Assembly: GCF_019402445.1 (NCBI RefSeq)
Contig: NZ_SRZM01000029.1
Location: 1 to 8,111, forward strand
DNA from: Brachyspira pilosicoli
GTDB taxonomy: Bacteria > Spirochaetota > Brachyspiria > Brachyspirales > Brachyspiraceae
Direction: 5' to 3'
Length of the DNA stretch: 8,111 nt
The stretch's first letter is position 1; each line of letters starts with the position of its first letter. A model generated the notes under the pieces. That model worked only from the letters and a program-made list of their open reading frames with translations. It was not told where the DNA came from and ran no database searches. Below, in pieces: positions 6,492-8,111 of the stretch. The position numbers and the translations under genes were made by a program.

Positions 6492-6630
6492 AAAAGTACA
6501 AGTACTATAGCTTTGTATGTTTGGAATATGTATTAGTATAAAATAATATATGATTTTGGATATGTTTAAAAGCTAGTTTTTTTAATGCAGTCCTTTTGCT
6601 TCTTTGGGCCACCAAAAGAAGTAGGGGCGT
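6492..6630. repeat. Mosaic repeat unit 1 (blocks B1 and C1)
   Basis: Block B1 (about 6492-6534) holds ACTATAGCTTTGTATG and GAATATGTAT; its match B2 is 210 bp further on. Block C1 (about 6570-6630) begins AAGCTA and AATGCAGTCCTTTTG; its match C2 is 200 bp further on. C1 contains a hairpin CTTCTTTGG/CCAAAAGAAG (6599-6607 with 6612-6621, one bulged A) and a GGCGT/ACGCC hairpin (6626-6642). Confidence 0.7.
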
Positions 6631-6673
6631 GGGGGCAACGCCACCACAAATAAAAAAACATAAAAATTATATT

Positions 6674-6699
6674 GTTCTTTTTCCCGCCGCAAAAAGAAC
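6674..6699. repeat. Perfect hairpin between the two mosaic units
   Basis: GTTCTTTTT (6674-6682) and AAAAAGAAC (6691-6699) form a 9-bp perfect stem with the 8-base GC loop CCCGCCGC. It does not end in a T tract, so a terminator role is unlikely. Confidence 0.7.
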
Positions 6700-6701
6700 C
6701 A

Positions 6702-6860
6702 AAAAGTGCAAATACTATAGCGTTGTATGTTTTTGAATATGTATAAACTATATTGCAATACCAACATTTTAAGCTAAAACAATGCAGTTCTTTTGATTCT
6801 TTTATACCAATACCGAGTAGGTGCCTTGCCGCAGGCACGCAGAGCGTCGGCAAAAGAACT
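6702..6860. repeat. Mosaic repeat unit 2 (blocks B2 and C2)
   Basis: B2 (about 6702-6744) and C2 (from 6771) repeat B1 and C1 in the same order and orientation. C2 differs after its first 30 bases. It includes a 10-bp inverted pair AGTTCTTTTG (6786-6795) with CAAAAGAACT (6851-6860), enclosing a second hairpin GTGCCT/AGGCAC (6821-6838). This nested stem is like a folded repeat unit. Confidence 0.7.
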
Positions 6861-6888
6861 GGGGTGCTACCCTACGGGCACGCTTCGC
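6857..6888. repeat. Direct repeat A, right copy
   Basis: A 32-base block matching 6458-6490 with a single missing G. It ends about 70 bp before the start of the tape-measure-like gene. Confidence 0.85.
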
Positions 6889-6958
6889 AGGTGGCAAAGC
6901 CCTGCAAATAATTAAAATAAAAAAACTTAAATTTTTTAATACATAAAAAGGAGCATAT

Positions 6959-8068
6959 ATGGACAATAATTTAAACTATATAAAAGAAATGAATGAGGAG
7001 CTTATTAAAACTCAAGCTTATATAGGCAGTATTAATAATGCTATCGGCGTTGAATTAAAAGAAAGCTCTAATGTTGCTTCTGATTCCATTAGCTTAATTA
7101 AAGAAAATATAAACAAAATAGATATAAAAAGTTTCTCTTCTGATATTAATAGTATACTTTCAAGTACATCAACTTTATACAGCAGTATATCATCAAGTTT
7201 CTTTTCATTTTTTGATTATGACTTGAGTATTTATGATAATGCTATAAATGAGGCTAAACAAAAGCTTGAAGAGTTTAATAATTATCAAAATGAACTTAGA
7301 GAAAGCAGCAAAGAAAAAGAAGATGAGTATTACAATAATTTTTTAGCTCGATTAGATGAGGAATTAGAACTTGCTATAGAAAATGATGATTTGATGAGTG
7401 CTGAGGCTATAAGAATAAAAAAAGAAGAGATAGCAAAAAAAAGAGAAGAAGAAAATAAATTATTATTATTAGAAAAAGAAAAAAATGAACAAAAAGAATT
7501 ATTAGAAAGAAACCTAGCAGAGGCCGAATATAAAAAAGATTATGCCAAGTGGGAAAATGAAGTAAAATTGGCGGAGATGGAAAAAAGTAAAGCTATTGCT
7601 GATGCTGTTTTAATACCTTCGCTTGCTATAGCAAAGTCTGCATTAGGTGTTGCTACTTCTTTTGCTGAAGGAGGTTTAGTTGGTTTTGCTGCTGGGTTAG
7701 CTGTGTCTGCTACAACAGTTGCTTCTGCTATTTCTGCTGCTTCTGGAATAGTGTCTTCTACAAATGCTTTAGACAGTGTGAAATCTAATCCTCCAACTCC
7801 TCCAAAGTTTGCATTTGGTACTACAGGTTATACCATTCCAGATGGAGGCTCTGCAATAGTTGGAGAGATGGGGGCTGAACTTGTTAGAAATAATGCTGGT
7901 AAAATCACCGTTCAAAGCAATGCACAGTTAAATGACAATTATAATTCAAGAGATTCTATGCATATAGAAAATGTTATTTTTAATGTTTCTCAAATATTAA
8001 CAGAAGAAGAAGTTTATAAGTATATGAATGATTATAAATATAGAAACTCACAAATGTATGTAAGATAA
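6959..8068 (+). CDS. Short phage tail tape-measure-like protein
   Basis: A 369-residue protein. Residues 1-90 are Ser/Asn/Ile-rich. About 94-215 is a long charged coiled coil (runs such as KKEEIAKKREEEN). About 216-268 is a hydrophobic Ala/Gly/Ser segment containing FAEGGLVGFAAGLAVSATT. Then comes PPTPPKFAFGTTGYTIPDGGSAIVGEMGAELV (277-309). The last matches the G-G-x-x-(V/I)-G-E-x-G-x-E-(L/I)-V signature common near the C-terminus of phage tape-measure proteins, which set tail length and aid DNA entry. Tape measures are usually far longer (often over 600 residues), so this is a short-tail version, a separate C-terminal part, or a deletion product. AAGGAG at 6948-6953 is 5 bases before the ATG, so the start looks genuine. 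Confidence 0.72.
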   Translation: MDNNLNYIKEMNEELIKTQAYIGSINNAIGVELKESSNVASDSISLIKENINKIDIKSFSSDINSILSSTSTLYSSISSSFFSFFDYDLSIYDNAINEAKQKLEEFNNYQNELRESSKEKEDEYYNNFLARLDEELELAIENDDLMSAEAIRIKKEEIAKKREEENKLLLLEKEKNEQKELLERNLAEAEYKKDYAKWENEVKLAEMEKSKAIADAVLIPSLAIAKSALGVATSFAEGGLVGFAAGLAVSATTVASAISAASGIVSSTNALDSVKSNPPTPPKFAFGTTGYTIPDGGSAIVGEMGAELVRNNAGKITVQSNAQLNDNYNSRDSMHIENVIFNVSQILTEEEVYKYMNDYKYRNSQMYVR

Positions 8069-8099
8069 ATGATAAAAGTTATACCACTTATCTTACATA
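8057..8099. repeat. 12-bp inverted repeat across the tape-measure-gene stop
   Basis: TATGTAAGATAA (8057-8068) is the last codons and stop of the tape-measure-like gene. It is exactly complementary to TTATCTTACATA (8088-8099), with a 19-base loop. No T tract follows on either strand in the visible sequence. An ATG directly abuts the stop (8069) but reads only 13 codons to TAA at 8108-8110. Confidence 0.6.
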
Positions 8100-8111
8100 A
8101 ATTATTATAAC

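Larger units (their letters stand above)
6385..6958. other. 574-bp non-coding stretch filled by mosaic repeats
   Basis: No credible gene lies between terminase and the tape-measure-like gene. It begins with T-rich DNA (6385-6415), then GC-richer repeat blocks (6416-6905), then an AT-rich leader with AAGGAG at 6948-6953. Minus-strand frames open through the repeats have no ribosome site and translate low-complexity, hairpin-derived peptide (GSFCGGKK and FGGPKKQKDC types). Confidence 0.8.

Noticed and set aside
6566..6853. Minus-strand open frame of 95 codons, and a shorter overlapping one, in the repeat array
   Set aside because: The frame runs through hairpin-rich repeats, has no ribosome site, and its peptide is set by the repeat sequence (SFCGGKK, FGGPKKQKDC). 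It is better explained as repeat-derived.
6458..6888. Direct repeat A as prophage att sites
   Set aside because: The copies lie inside the phage gene cluster, 399 bp apart, with no integrase or tRNA; they fit a local repeat family better.

Overview
The window is AT-rich with islands of GC-richer repeat. It most likely comes from a Brachyspira-type spirochaete. This rests on the very low GC, a BspA-like leucine-rich-repeat lipoprotein, an exported ankyrin-repeat protein, several small lipoproteins with loose spirochaete-style lipoboxes, and short GC-rich intergenic palindromes. The genus is an inference from style; no marker gene is present.

Left part (1-3795), host-like surface and lipoprotein genes: the 3' end of an unidentified gene (1-67); a spacer with repeat-like GC blocks; a BspA-like LRR lipoprotein on the minus strand (319-1452); a divergent ankyrin-repeat secreted protein (1730-2827); a strong hairpin that can terminate from both sides (about 2869-2901); and two tandem paralogous lipoprotein genes on the minus strand (2931-3305 and 3343-3795) behind one good sigma-70-like promoter.

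Right part (3915-8111), phage-derived genes: a terminase small-subunit-like gene (3915-4385), a reversed lipoprotein gene with its own RBS and terminator (4465-4773), a terminase large subunit with ATPase and nuclease residues in place (5017-6384), about 570 bp of non-coding mosaic repeat (6385-6958), and a short tail tape-measure-like gene (6959-8068). Portal, protease, capsid, connector and tail-tube genes, expected between terminase and tape measure, are absent. The region looks like a rearranged or eroded prophage, or a domesticated particle locus, with a moron-like lipoprotein splitting the terminase pair and a repeat array where the structural genes should be.

Three intergenic spacers carry the same small element: GC-rich arms (CGCACG ... 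ACCGTGCG) whose starts are 70, 70 and 71 bp apart, with AT-rich interiors. With the 6.4-6.9 kb array this suggests at least two dispersed repeat families. I see no CRISPR, tRNA, rRNA, integrase or att site, and no convincing new defence system. The most unusual points are the split terminase operon, the repeat array replacing phage structural genes, and the constant-geometry arm repeats.
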